Part shown: piece after piece, positions 1 to 5,837 of the stretch
Position numbering within the stretch: position 1 is the first letter of the stretch
Layout of the letters: each line of letters starts with the position of its first letter
NCBI GenBank assembly: GCA_013214445.1
Contig: JABSPG010000091.1
Location: 5,322-11,158 of the forward strand
DNA from: Ekhidna sp.
GTDB taxonomy: Bacteria > Bacteroidota > Bacteroidia > Cytophagales > Cyclobacteriaceae
DNA length: 5,837 nt
Direction: 5' to 3'
Notes under the pieces: generated by a model
The model's database searches: none
What the model saw: the letters and a program-made list of their open reading frames with translations, nothing else
What the model was told of the DNA's origin: nothing
Translations under genes and position numbers: made by a program

Positions 1-1116
1 ATAGTCTTCGGTAACCTCAGTTGAAAGCCCCCCAACGCCGGGTGTAGTCCAGCCTTGAGGATCTACGTCAGGCTGGTTAAACTCGCTCATTGCACCTAAT
101 CCAAATAAAGAAAAAGTGCCTGCTTTTTGTGTTGGGAAATTGAGTTTGAAAGCGGCATCCTGAAAGATTGGATCACCCTCAACTTCTATCAAACCAAGCT
201 TTCCCAGGGCTGTAGCGGTAGAGTATCTATAATTTACTAGGTATGAAGCGTTAGAAGTTTTGCTGAAAGGCCCTTCGGCGGTGAAATCGGTACCGAGTAG
301 TCCAGCTCCAAAGATGAACTCTCGATTTTCATTGTTTCCGTTGCGAAAGCGTATATCATATACTCCGGAAAGTGCATCGCCGTATGCGGCATTGAACGCT
401 CCGGTATAAAAATCGGACGTAGCGAGTAAATTGGTATTCAGTGCACTGGTAGTCCCATTGGCAGCATTTTGATCCGCAAAGTGGTTGGGGTTTGTGATCG
501 GCATTCCTTCTAATTGCCATTGTAGGTATTTGGGTGCGTTACCTCGTACAATGATGTCATTCCCTCCATCTCCACTGCTGGCTACCCCAGCAAAACTAGT
601 GGTAATCAAAGCTGGATCGTTAAAGCTGGCGGTGATACGAGCCATTTCTTCTGTAGGGAGGGATCGCCCACTGACCAGCACCATTTCATTCAGTGTTTCT
701 CCATTCGATTCATCTGCGGTCACTACTACCTCAGCAAGCTTAAATGCAGACTCTCTCAAATTCGCATTTATCACAACTTCTTTGCCGGAGGTTACCACGA
801 TATTGGGCAAAGTCATGGATTCATAGCCTGTGTAGCTCACTTGTAGGGAAACTCTTCCAACGGGTACCTCAGTGATCTTGAAATTTCCATTCAAATCTGT
901 GATCGCTCCTTTAATAGGGTCGCTTCCTATGATCTGTACTGTGGCTCCTATTAGTGACTCACGACTATCCGAATCCTTTATAGTTCCCTTTATGGTCTGT
1001 GAAAATTGTTGTGCGCTGGATACTTGCCCAATTAGCAATAGCAAAGCGACAAGTGCTCCAATGAGTACCACCTTAGGATCATCTTTTGAGCATATTTTTG
1101 ATTTATGATGTGTCAT
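1..1116 (-). CDS. TonB-dependent outer-membrane receptor with carboxypeptidase-regulatory-like domain (N-terminal part, partial)
   Basis: The frame is open from an ATG at 1116-1114 to the left edge, giving 372 codons with no stop; the C-terminal beta-barrel lies outside the window. Residues 1-35 form a signal peptide: a charged start, a hydrophobic core (VVLIGALVALLLLIG) and a likely cleavage after VSSA before QQ. Residues about 41-125 match a CarboxypepD_reg-like domain (TIKGTIKDSDSRESLIGATV, then GAITDLNGNFKI and VSYTGYES). Residues about 150-255 look like the TonB plug, with DIIVRGN near 187, LEGMPITNPNHF near 202 and GAFNAAYGDALSGVYDI near 239, followed by the first barrel strands. The family takes up large or scarce ligands across the outer membrane using TonB energy. 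The plug says LEGMP rather than the LDGVP-style motif of SusC, and no SusD partner is visible, so I do not call it SusC and the ligand is unknown. It lies 136 bp downstream of an AraC-type regulator on the same strand, which may control it. Confidence 0.93.
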   Translation of the reverse strand, partial: MTHHKSKICSKDDPKVVLIGALVALLLLIGQVSSAQQFSQTIKGTIKDSDSRESLIGATVQIIGSDPIKGAITDLNGNFKITEVPVGRVSLQVSYTGYESMTLPNIVVTSGKEVVINANLRESAFKLAEVVVTADESNGETLNEMVLVSGRSLPTEEMARITASFNDPALITTSFAGVASSGDGGNDIIVRGNAPKYLQWQLEGMPITNPNHFADQNAANGTTSALNTNLLATSDFYTGAFNAAYGDALSGVYDIRFRNGNNENREFIFGAGLLGTDFTAEGPFSKTSNASYLVNYRYSTATALGKLGLIEVEGDPIFQDAAFKLNFPTQKAGTFSLFGLGAMSEFNQPDVDPQGWTTPGVGGLSTEVTEDY

Positions 1117-1252
1117 CTTTTCTTTTTTCTTAGTTGAATGATGACTCAAAATTCAAAACTGTCGAGGAGCAGTTCGTCTCATATTATAAGATTGGGTGTC
1201 TACATGAAAATCGGAACTTCTTTTTTTCTGGAGTAGAGACTTTATGGTCAAT
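1117..1252. other. Intergenic spacer between regulator and TonB receptor; likely receptor leader/promoter region
   Basis: These 136 bp separate the regulator stop from the receptor start, both on the minus strand. There is no convincing hairpin with a T-tract, so I cannot place a terminator. On the minus strand a TATAAT-like hexamer lies at 1188-1183, but no good upstream element is paired with it. I found no perfect Bacteroidota -7 element (TAnnTTTG). The bases just before the receptor ATG are purine-rich and A-rich (AAGAAAAAAGAAAAG), as is common for starts in this phylum. A receptor promoter here is an inference from the spacing. Confidence 0.35.
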
Positions 1253-3037
1253 TCACTTCTTTGCATTCGAAAGCCACTTCTTGGGTGTCATCCCTATTTG
1301 TTTTTTGAAAAAATTGTTGAATACAGTTTTGGAGGTGAAACCACTTTCGTACGCCAATCCAAGAATAGACAGGTGGCTGTTTTTGGGGTCAATAGCTTTC
1401 TCCTGAAAAACGGAAAGTCGAAGGTCATTGATGAATTCGTTGAAGTTCTTGCCCATTTTCTCATTGAGTACCCATGAAAGTTTATTGGGGTGAACATCGA
1501 TCTTTTCTGCCAATGTTCGCATGGTGAGGTTGTGATCTACAACGGTAGATTCCTGATCTGTTTCTTCATTTATTCGAGACAAGATTTCGGCACTTTCTTT
1601 TTCAGTTAATGAATTGTGGGTAGGAGTAACAAGGAGTGAAGACGAAGGGTGTGCCTTATGTTCCTTGTGGTCAGAGAAATCCATTTGATTATAAATTTCC
1701 TTAAAACCTTCATCTTCCCTGAGATTGTCCCAAACCCAAAAGTGTTTGAGCGTGACAAGCATCGTTGAATTTGCCTCCATTCCCTTTTTCAGATACTCAA
1801 CGGCTCTTTCAGGTCTTTTGAGTAAACTATATAGCTCCGCAGCATCGCATGGGTCACTGAAGTCCAATGCATCTATTTCGTTTTCAATGCCGTCCACATC
1901 ACCCGAAAGAATCCGCACTTTAAACCGATCGTAAATTGCTAATCCTTCCCCGTTGGTGATTTCTAGCGCACGATTTACATTTCTTAATGCTTCATCAAAC
2001 CTTCCGAGAAAAGCCAATACCGATCCTTTCCATCGGAGCGACTCGCCAAAATCTGGATCTAGCTCTAAGCTTTGATTGAAAGCTTCTAAAGCTTCCTCAA
2101 AACGTTGAGCGAAATAATAGCATAGACCCAATTGCCAATGACTATTCACATGCAAAGGGTCTTTAGAGGCGGTTTCTTTGGCTACATCAATTGCCAACTG
2201 GTAGTCTTTTTCAATGAAGATGTAGTAGTAGGAAACGAAATCATTGTCAGAGGGCATTCCTCCGGCTATGGACTGGTTGTAGGATGCAATGGCCTGGTTC
2301 CAATTGTGCTCGTAAAAAAGATGAATATATGCCAACGCCTTATGCGCGCGTCCTTCTTGCGGGTTTATTTCCAACGCTTTATCAACTGCTTGGCGAGCCT
2401 TGCTCATTCCTTCTTTTGGGCTTATAAGGTTAAAGCCCGTGTAGTGCATATAGGTTTCCCCTATGTATGCCCATGCTTCAGAAAAGTCAGGATCTAATGC
2501 CACCGCTTGTTCAAATGATGATAAAGCTGCTTTGATATCATCCAGGTCTTTTCGTTTGAAATACTGCGTGCCTTTGAGATAAAGATCATAGGCTTCATTG
2601 CTGGATGTTTTCGGAATGACAAGGTGTTCTTGTATTTCTATGTGACCAAAATCCTCTCGTATCTTCTCAGCAATCAAAAGGCTGATTTCATCTTGGAGTT
2701 CGAAGATATCCTTAAGTTCCCGATCAAAATTCTCTGACCAAAAGTGGAAACCATTGTCGGTTCGGATGAGCTGTGCGGTTATCCTCACTCGATTGCCTGC
2801 TTTTCGAATGCTACCTTCCAATACAGCAGAAACACCTAGTTTATTTCCTATGATGCGTACATCTTCCTTCAACCCTTTGAAGGCAAAAGAGGAAGTCCTT
2901 GCAGTCACTTTGAGTCCCTCGATACGTGTGAGCGCATTGATGATCTCTTCCGTCATTCCATCCGAGAAGTATTCATTCTCAGGGTCAGAACTCAGGTTTT
3001 CAAAAGGAAGTACCGCTATGGATTTTTGAGTAGCCAA
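1253..3037 (-). CDS. Transcriptional regulator with TolB/FlgO-like N-terminal domain, TPR repeats and C-terminal AraC-type HTH
   Basis: This 594-residue protein has three parts. Residues about 5-118 form the TolB/FlgO-like domain usually found beside TPRs in cyclase-associated proteins (SIAVLPFENLSSDPENEYFS, then VLEGSIRKAGNRVRITAQL and FDRELKDIFELQDEI). Residues about 147-450 contain TPR-type helices with typical signatures (AALSSFEQAVALDPDFSEAW, ARQAVDKALEINPQEGRAHK, FEEALEAFNQSLELDPDFGE, FDEALRNVNRALEI). Residues about 484-590 are an AraC DNA-binding domain with two helix-turn-helix units, LTMRTLAEKIDVHPNKLSWV and GLAYESGFTSKTVFNNFFKK, ending in GMTPKKW. I see no membrane segment or signal peptide, so it is probably cytoplasmic. 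The likely role is transcription control, with the TPR or TolB-like part sensing a protein or ligand. The start is TTG at 3037-3035: the frame has a stop at 3076-3074 and no ATG between, and the first ATG, at residue 28, would remove the conserved SIAVLPF strand. A CTG at 3067-3065 is a possible earlier start. It follows the MFS gene by 39 bp and may share its transcript. Confidence 0.9.
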   Translation of the reverse strand: MATQKSIAVLPFENLSSDPENEYFSDGMTEEIINALTRIEGLKVTARTSSFAFKGLKEDVRIIGNKLGVSAVLEGSIRKAGNRVRITAQLIRTDNGFHFWSENFDRELKDIFELQDEISLLIAEKIREDFGHIEIQEHLVIPKTSSNEAYDLYLKGTQYFKRKDLDDIKAALSSFEQAVALDPDFSEAWAYIGETYMHYTGFNLISPKEGMSKARQAVDKALEINPQEGRAHKALAYIHLFYEHNWNQAIASYNQSIAGGMPSDNDFVSYYYIFIEKDYQLAIDVAKETASKDPLHVNSHWQLGLCYYFAQRFEEALEAFNQSLELDPDFGESLRWKGSVLAFLGRFDEALRNVNRALEITNGEGLAIYDRFKVRILSGDVDGIENEIDALDFSDPCDAAELYSLLKRPERAVEYLKKGMEANSTMLVTLKHFWVWDNLREDEGFKEIYNQMDFSDHKEHKAHPSSSLLVTPTHNSLTEKESAEILSRINEETDQESTVVDHNLTMRTLAEKIDVHPNKLSWVLNEKMGKNFNEFINDLRLSVFQEKAIDPKNSHLSILGLAYESGFTSKTVFNNFFKKQIGMTPKKWLSNAKK

Positions 3038-3047
3038 GTCAACAAAT

Positions 3048-3066
3048 TGTTTACTAAAAGTAAACA
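3048..3066. repeat. Perfect 8-bp inverted repeat before the regulator start (candidate operator or RNA hairpin)
   Basis: TGTTTACT at 3048-3055 and AGTAAACA at 3059-3066 are exact reverse complements separated by AAA. They fill half of the 39-bp gap between the MFS stop and the TTG start of the regulator, ending about 10 bp before that start. A second, smaller repeat touches it: AGTGA at 3066-3070 and TCACT at 3074-3078 around AAG. The dyad could be an operator for autoregulation, or a hairpin in the transcript that limits translation from the weak TTG codon. It has no T-rich tail on the minus strand, so it is not a good terminator. The symmetry is directly visible; the function is inferred. 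Confidence 0.5.
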
Positions 3067-3076
3067 GTGAAAGTCA

Positions 3077-4270
3077 CTAATGAATAGTCAATTGATTAAT
3101 TCTCCACATCAACAAAATAGTGACTAACATAAGTGTACAGACAATCCAGCCAATTACATGAAAGTTGATCAAAGCACCGGATTCGGAGGTGATGACCAGG
3201 TATCCAACAATAATTGAAGCTAATCCGGCAGCAGCTTGTTGAAGGGAAGCATCAAACGTCATAAAAGTGCCACGATCTGCTGGTTCAGGAATACTCATGC
3301 CCAACGAAGCTGACGAAACCATTCTTGCGTTTATCCCAATAAATAGGAAAATATGGAGAAGAAGTACAATCCAAAAATCATAAACCGCTATTTGGGTGTA
3401 GCATATCAATGAAGCCATGGACAATATCGATCCTATGGTAAACACTTTAAACTTTCCCAACTGATCAGACAATTTTCCCCAGAGAGGAGCAAAGGCAACC
3501 CCGACCGCCCCGATGGACATGTAAACCAAAGGTATCTGATCAAGGGAAAGTCCGAGGTTTTTGGTCATGTAGACAGTGTTGAATGTCATGAGTGTCATAT
3601 CTCCTAACACCACTGCTATGTTGTTTCCAAAAACAAACCAGTACCGTTTCTTCCCAACAGTGTTAATCGCATGTGTTAGTGGTTTTTCTTCACGAGTTAA
3701 TGCGAGGTGGTCGGATAAACGCTTCATGATACTTGCTAAAAGAACCCAAGAGGTAATCCCTACCACTATGATAAATAGGTAAGAGACCTGCCAGGAGAAT
3801 TGACTGGATAAGTACATGGCCAATGGCAAGCCCCCAATTTGTCCCGTTGCATACGCCATTTGAATAAACCCCATCGCTTTTCCTCGCTGCTTCATTTGAA
3901 ATAGGTCAGCGACAATCGTTAGGCATGTAGCTCCAACCAGTCCTCCTGAAATTCCTGTAATTATCCTTGAAGCTAATAGAAGGTAATAGCTTTGTGATAG
4001 TGCGCAGCAAATGAGTCCTAGCACAAAACCCGCATAAAAGAATAGCAGGATTTTTTTTCGCTCAAAACGATCAATAAAACTGATAGCCAAAAAACTGGAA
4101 ATTGCCGCACTAAATCCATAGGCTGAGGCAACTGTTCCAAATGCTTCGGTACTAAGTGACAACTTATCAAGTAGGATGGCACCTAAAGCGGGTAAGAGCA
4201 TATAGTCCACTACTACTGTGAAGAGGATCAACACCAATAGTAGTAGCATTATTTTTTGGTAGTTTGACAT
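3077..4270 (-). CDS. MFS transporter, DHA1-like (12 membrane segments)
   Basis: This complete 397-residue membrane protein is of usual length for a 12-helix major facilitator. It has hydrophobic stretches throughout and a hydrophilic central loop at about 182-208. Visible family marks are an acidic residue in helix 1 (VVVDYMLLPAL, Asp22), the loop 2-3 motif DRFERKK (67-73), an arginine in helix 4 (SRIITGISGG, Arg102), a glycine-rich helix 5 (GQIGGLPL, about 143-150) and the repeated motif in the second half, GKLSDQLGKFK (265-275). These fit proton-coupled export of small molecules, or sugar/drug transport, at the inner membrane; the substrate cannot be read from the sequence. ATG at 4270-4268 begins MSNYQKIM, directly before helix 1, and no longer start is needed. 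The stop TAG (3079-3077) lies 39 bp before the regulator start, suggesting a shared transcript and a substrate linked to what the regulator senses. Confidence 0.92.
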   Translation of the reverse strand: MSNYQKIMLLLLVLILFTVVVDYMLLPALGAILLDKLSLSTEAFGTVASAYGFSAAISSFLAISFIDRFERKKILLFFYAGFVLGLICCALSQSYYLLLASRIITGISGGLVGATCLTIVADLFQMKQRGKAMGFIQMAYATGQIGGLPLAMYLSSQFSWQVSYLFIIVVGITSWVLLASIMKRLSDHLALTREEKPLTHAINTVGKKRYWFVFGNNIAVVLGDMTLMTFNTVYMTKNLGLSLDQIPLVYMSIGAVGVAFAPLWGKLSDQLGKFKVFTIGSILSMASLICYTQIAVYDFWIVLLLHIFLFIGINARMVSSASLGMSIPEPADRGTFMTFDASLQQAAAGLASIIVGYLVITSESGALINFHVIGWIVCTLMLVTILLMWRINQLTIH

Positions 4271-4408
4271 GGTAGAAGGCTAAGTTAGTTTTAAGCCTTT
4301 TGTTTTGGCTCTATCAACGAGTAGAATGAGGCAATATTGGCAATCAGTGTAAGTGACTAAACATACGGAAAGGCCAACTTAAATGTAAGAATCATTGACC
4401 AGCTTACC
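4271..4408. other. Divergent intergenic region between the MFS gene and the cyclase relic
   Basis: These 138 bp lie between the minus-strand MFS start and the plus-strand start of the pseudogene, so they should contain the promoter for the MFS gene and once held one for the cyclase. On the minus strand, TATGTTTA at 4365-4358 differs by one base from the Bacteroidota -7 consensus TAnnTTTG, but I find no well-spaced TTTG or TTG box upstream, so the call is weak. A small AGCC/GGCT inverted repeat at 4294-4310 is too short to interpret. No small gene was seen. Confidence 0.35.
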
Positions 4409-4810
4409 ATGGTGAAACTATCTACTCCACAGTTAGTAAAAGTTTTCTGGATTACCATTTCCTGGACGATCGTCTCCATCCTCCAGTTCTTCATCGGATA
4501 TGGCGTATTGATTGAGTAGGACTTTTCCGATCAGATAGATGTCTTAATTCCTTTTTAAGGCCAGTTTGATCACCGGGATAATGGTAGGGCTTTTGGGTGG
4601 AGGAGCTACCGTACTGCTCTGGGAGAACTGGTTGAGATCAAAGCCTTACGGTTGGACTCTCAGAAATGCTCTGTTGACTACACCCTTCTTTTTATTTTCA
4701 TTTCCTGTGTAACAACTACCTTCTTTCAAACGGAGCTATTGGATTTAGCACCCTTGGATCTGGAGGTTGCCTTTTTTACGATAAGTATCGGAGGTTTTTT
4801 CCAGATGTAA
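4409..4810 (+). pseudogene. Degenerate N-terminal fragment of a membrane-anchored adenylate/guanylate cyclase
   Basis: Read in one frame from the ATG at 4409, the sequence begins MVKLSTPQLVKVFWITISW and continues as a hydrophobic helix to GYGVLIE, then meets TAG at 4517-4519. After the TAG the same frame gives DFSDQIDVLIPF. One extra T in the run 4552-4556 then shifts the frame; in the next frame, from 4557, comes KASLITGIMVGLLGGGATV, LLWENWLRSKPYGWTLRNAL. Near 4677-4679 a missing base restores the first frame, giving YTLLFIFISCVTTTFFQTEL and LDLAPLDLEV, with TAA at 4808-4810. Hydrophobic helices, a glycine-rich helix, and a W-L-R-x-KP-x-GW-x-L-R-N loop are what I recall of the N-terminal membrane domain of Bacteroidota adenylate/guanylate cyclases. 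The class III catalytic domain, which would follow, is absent. With one nonsense codon, two frameshifts and a truncated end it cannot encode a working enzyme. Family assignment is from memory of the motif pattern; that the reading frame is broken is directly visible. Confidence 0.8.
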
Positions 4811-4822
4811 AGAAGATTGTTA

Positions 4823-5719
4823 TTACTCAATTTCGTATTGTCCTTGTATTTTCATTCTTGCCTCGACAAACATTCCTTGAAGCAACTCAAGGTCTTCTGA
4901 AACCGGATGAGCATGAACTCTGACCATCCTGGTTTGCGGATCAATAGATTTCCCAATTAGAAAGATTTCGGCCCTATGTTCGTGTTTACTGATCTCAGGC
5001 ATTCGAAATAGAAGCTCTTTTCCCTCGGATAAAAAAGCCAGGTCTTTTTCGAATGCGTTCAATTCCAAATGGATGTCATTCATACTTACGATGCTAATGG
5101 CTTCTCTGCCTGTGTTGATAAATTCACCAGCTGTAATGTTTAATAGGCTTACATATCCGTCTATAGGTGCAATTATGGGAATCGATTCAAATAAATTGTC
5201 TGCTTTAATTTTATCAATTGGCAGCTTCATCATTTTGATTATTCTCTTTGCGGCTTCAAGGTTAGCCTTAGAGATTCGATAGTTCATTTCCATTTCTTCC
5301 AAATCTTGATCTGCTGTAACCTTTTCAGCATGAAGGATTTTAGTTCGATCCAATACATTTCCTAGATACTCTACAGTGGCCTTATCCATTAAGTAGTCCT
5401 CCTGCACTGTGATAAAATCTGGATTTATTAGTCTGAACAGGATATCTCCTTTCTTCACTTTGGTACCTTCTATGACTCGGATGTCTGCTGCAAATCCTTC
5501 AAAATGAGGTTGGATACTTACATCATGATTTGGAGGTACATTCACCATTCCTTGTAAGGAAAGGTATTGATAATTAGCTACCTCTCTTGATATGGGCTGG
5601 TCTAGCATGGAAGTAGGAACAGAGACTGATGTGTAAGTTGCTGTCTTTTGGACTTCTTCCGTTGGTTGCTGACAAGATACAAGAAGGCAGAGAATCAGGA
5701 GGATATAAATCTTTTTCAT
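4823..5719 (-). CDS. RND efflux periplasmic adaptor lipoprotein (CusB/CzcB-like), probably C-terminally truncated
   Basis: This 298-residue membrane fusion protein links an inner-membrane RND pump to an outer-membrane channel. Residues 1-16 are a lipoprotein signal (MKKIYILLILCLLVSC) with lipobox LVSC and acylated Cys16. The biotinyl-lipoyl halves lie at about 75-101 (GFAADIRVIEGTKVKKGDIL) and 182-210 (IIAPIDGYVSLLNITAGEFI). Between them is a helical hairpin (about 103-165), and a beta-barrel follows from about 211 to 290, ending GMFVEARMKIQGQYEIE. Relatives normally continue 60-90 residues with a membrane-proximal part containing an alanine/proline-rich PxxAV stretch; that part is missing here. 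The start ATG overlaps the stop of the upstream pump gene by ATGA, so the two are translationally coupled. The gene order and the adaptor type suggest heavy-metal or related efflux, but the substrate is not certain. The stop is only 12 bp from the end of the opposite-strand cyclase relic, which suggests a deletion removed both 3' ends. A naturally short family member is the alternative. Confidence 0.9.
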   Translation of the reverse strand: MKKIYILLILCLLVSCQQPTEEVQKTATYTSVSVPTSMLDQPISREVANYQYLSLQGMVNVPPNHDVSIQPHFEGFAADIRVIEGTKVKKGDILFRLINPDFITVQEDYLMDKATVEYLGNVLDRTKILHAEKVTADQDLEEMEMNYRISKANLEAAKRIIKMMKLPIDKIKADNLFESIPIIAPIDGYVSLLNITAGEFINTGREAISIVSMNDIHLELNAFEKDLAFLSEGKELLFRMPEISKHEHRAEIFLIGKSIDPQTRMVRVHAHPVSEDLELLQGMFVEARMKIQGQYEIE

Positions 5720-5837
5720 TGCAGTGCGTTTTGATAGTTGGATAAGGATTGTTTTGTTGTACTTGACAGGGCATTAGCCTTGTTCGACAGGTAGTAAATC
5801 GTAGGTAATACAATGAGCGTTAGGATCGTGGCGGTTA
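5716..5837 (-). CDS. RND efflux pump, extreme C-terminus (CusA/CzcA-like, partial)
   Basis: The minus strand is open from the right edge to TGA at 5718-5716, giving 39 residues. They begin TATILTLIVLPTIYYL, which fits the last transmembrane helix of RND pumps, where a TLLTL-x-VLP-x-LY pattern is usual, and finish with a 23-residue polar tail (SNKANALSSTTKQSLSNYQ and four more). The pump would be an inner-membrane proton-driven exporter working with the adaptor encoded immediately downstream. The stop codon overlaps the adaptor ATG as ATGA, a typical sign of an operon. The heavy-metal subfamily is inferred from the CusB-like partner; the fragment alone cannot separate it from other RND groups. 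Confidence 0.85.
   Translation of the reverse strand, partial: TATILTLIVLPTIYYLSNKANALSSTTKQSLSNYQNALQ

Noticed and set aside
485..1108. Plus-strand open frames opposite the TonB receptor
   Set aside because: They are antisense to a long frame with a clear signal peptide, carboxypeptidase-regulatory-like domain and plug, and their products show no recognisable domain.
1294..1497. Short minus-strand frame inside the AraC domain of the regulator
   Set aside because: It overlaps the regulator in another frame, where the HTH motifs are obvious, and has no features of its own.
2132..2497. 121-codon plus-strand frame opposite the TPR region
   Set aside because: It is antisense to well-formed TPR repeats and has no recognisable domain.
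2954..2956. ATG at residue 28 of the regulator as the true start
   Set aside because: It would delete the conserved SIAVLPFENLS strand of the TolB-like domain, so the upstream TTG is preferred.
3048..3078. Intrinsic terminator after the MFS gene
   Set aside because: Two inverted repeats are present, but on the minus strand they are not followed by a run of T, and the next gene starts about 10 bp later.
4751..4822. Alternative plus-strand frame reading YDKYRRFFPDVKKI at the end of the cyclase relic
   Set aside because: It recalls the NDKY motif found further along in cyclases, but the match is too short to decide whether it is a remnant after an internal deletion or chance.
5574..5813. 79-codon minus-strand frame across the pump end and adaptor start
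   Set aside because: It overlaps two frames with clear family signatures (an RND C-terminal helix and a lipoprotein signal) and is cysteine- and proline-rich with no recognisable motif.

Overview
The window looks like chromosomal DNA of a Bacteroidota bacterium, probably a marine or soil Cytophagales-type organism. The evidence is a TonB-dependent receptor with an N-terminal carboxypeptidase-regulatory-like domain, a regulator that joins TolB/FlgO-like, TPR and C-terminal AraC modules, a lipoprotein-type RND adaptor, a remnant of the membrane-anchored class III cyclases common in this phylum, moderate to low GC, and gene starts without clear Shine-Dalgarno sequences. This assignment rests on recognising protein families by eye; no database search was possible.

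All intact genes lie on the minus strand, so transcription runs from high to low coordinates. At the right edge is the last 39 codons of an RND efflux pump. Its stop codon overlaps the start of a CusB/CzcB-like periplasmic adaptor lipoprotein (4823-5719). The adaptor ends soon after its beta-barrel domain and seems to lack the usual C-terminal membrane-proximal segment. On the opposite strand, 4409-4810 holds a clearly degenerate gene fragment. It resembles the N-terminal membrane domain of a Bacteroidota adenylate/guanylate cyclase, carries one nonsense codon and two frameshifts, and has no catalytic domain. The adaptor and the relic run into each other at about 4810-4823, and both are short there. 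An old deletion or rearrangement joint is the simplest explanation.

Further left, 4270 down to 1 holds a three-gene set: an MFS transporter (3077-4270), an AraC-type regulator carrying TolB-like and TPR domains (1253-3037), and the N-terminal 372 codons of a TonB-dependent outer-membrane receptor (1-1116, continuing beyond the left edge). The MFS and regulator genes are only 39 bp apart. That gap contains a perfect 8-bp inverted repeat close to the regulator's unusual TTG start. The receptor follows the regulator after 136 bp. A plausible but unproven reading is an uptake or export locus: the receptor imports a ligand across the outer membrane, the MFS protein moves a related compound across the inner membrane, and the regulator controls one or both.

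I saw no tRNA, rRNA, CRISPR array, insertion sequence or convincing intrinsic terminator. The most unusual parts of the window are the decayed cyclase with its deletion scar, and the palindrome ahead of the TTG-started regulator.
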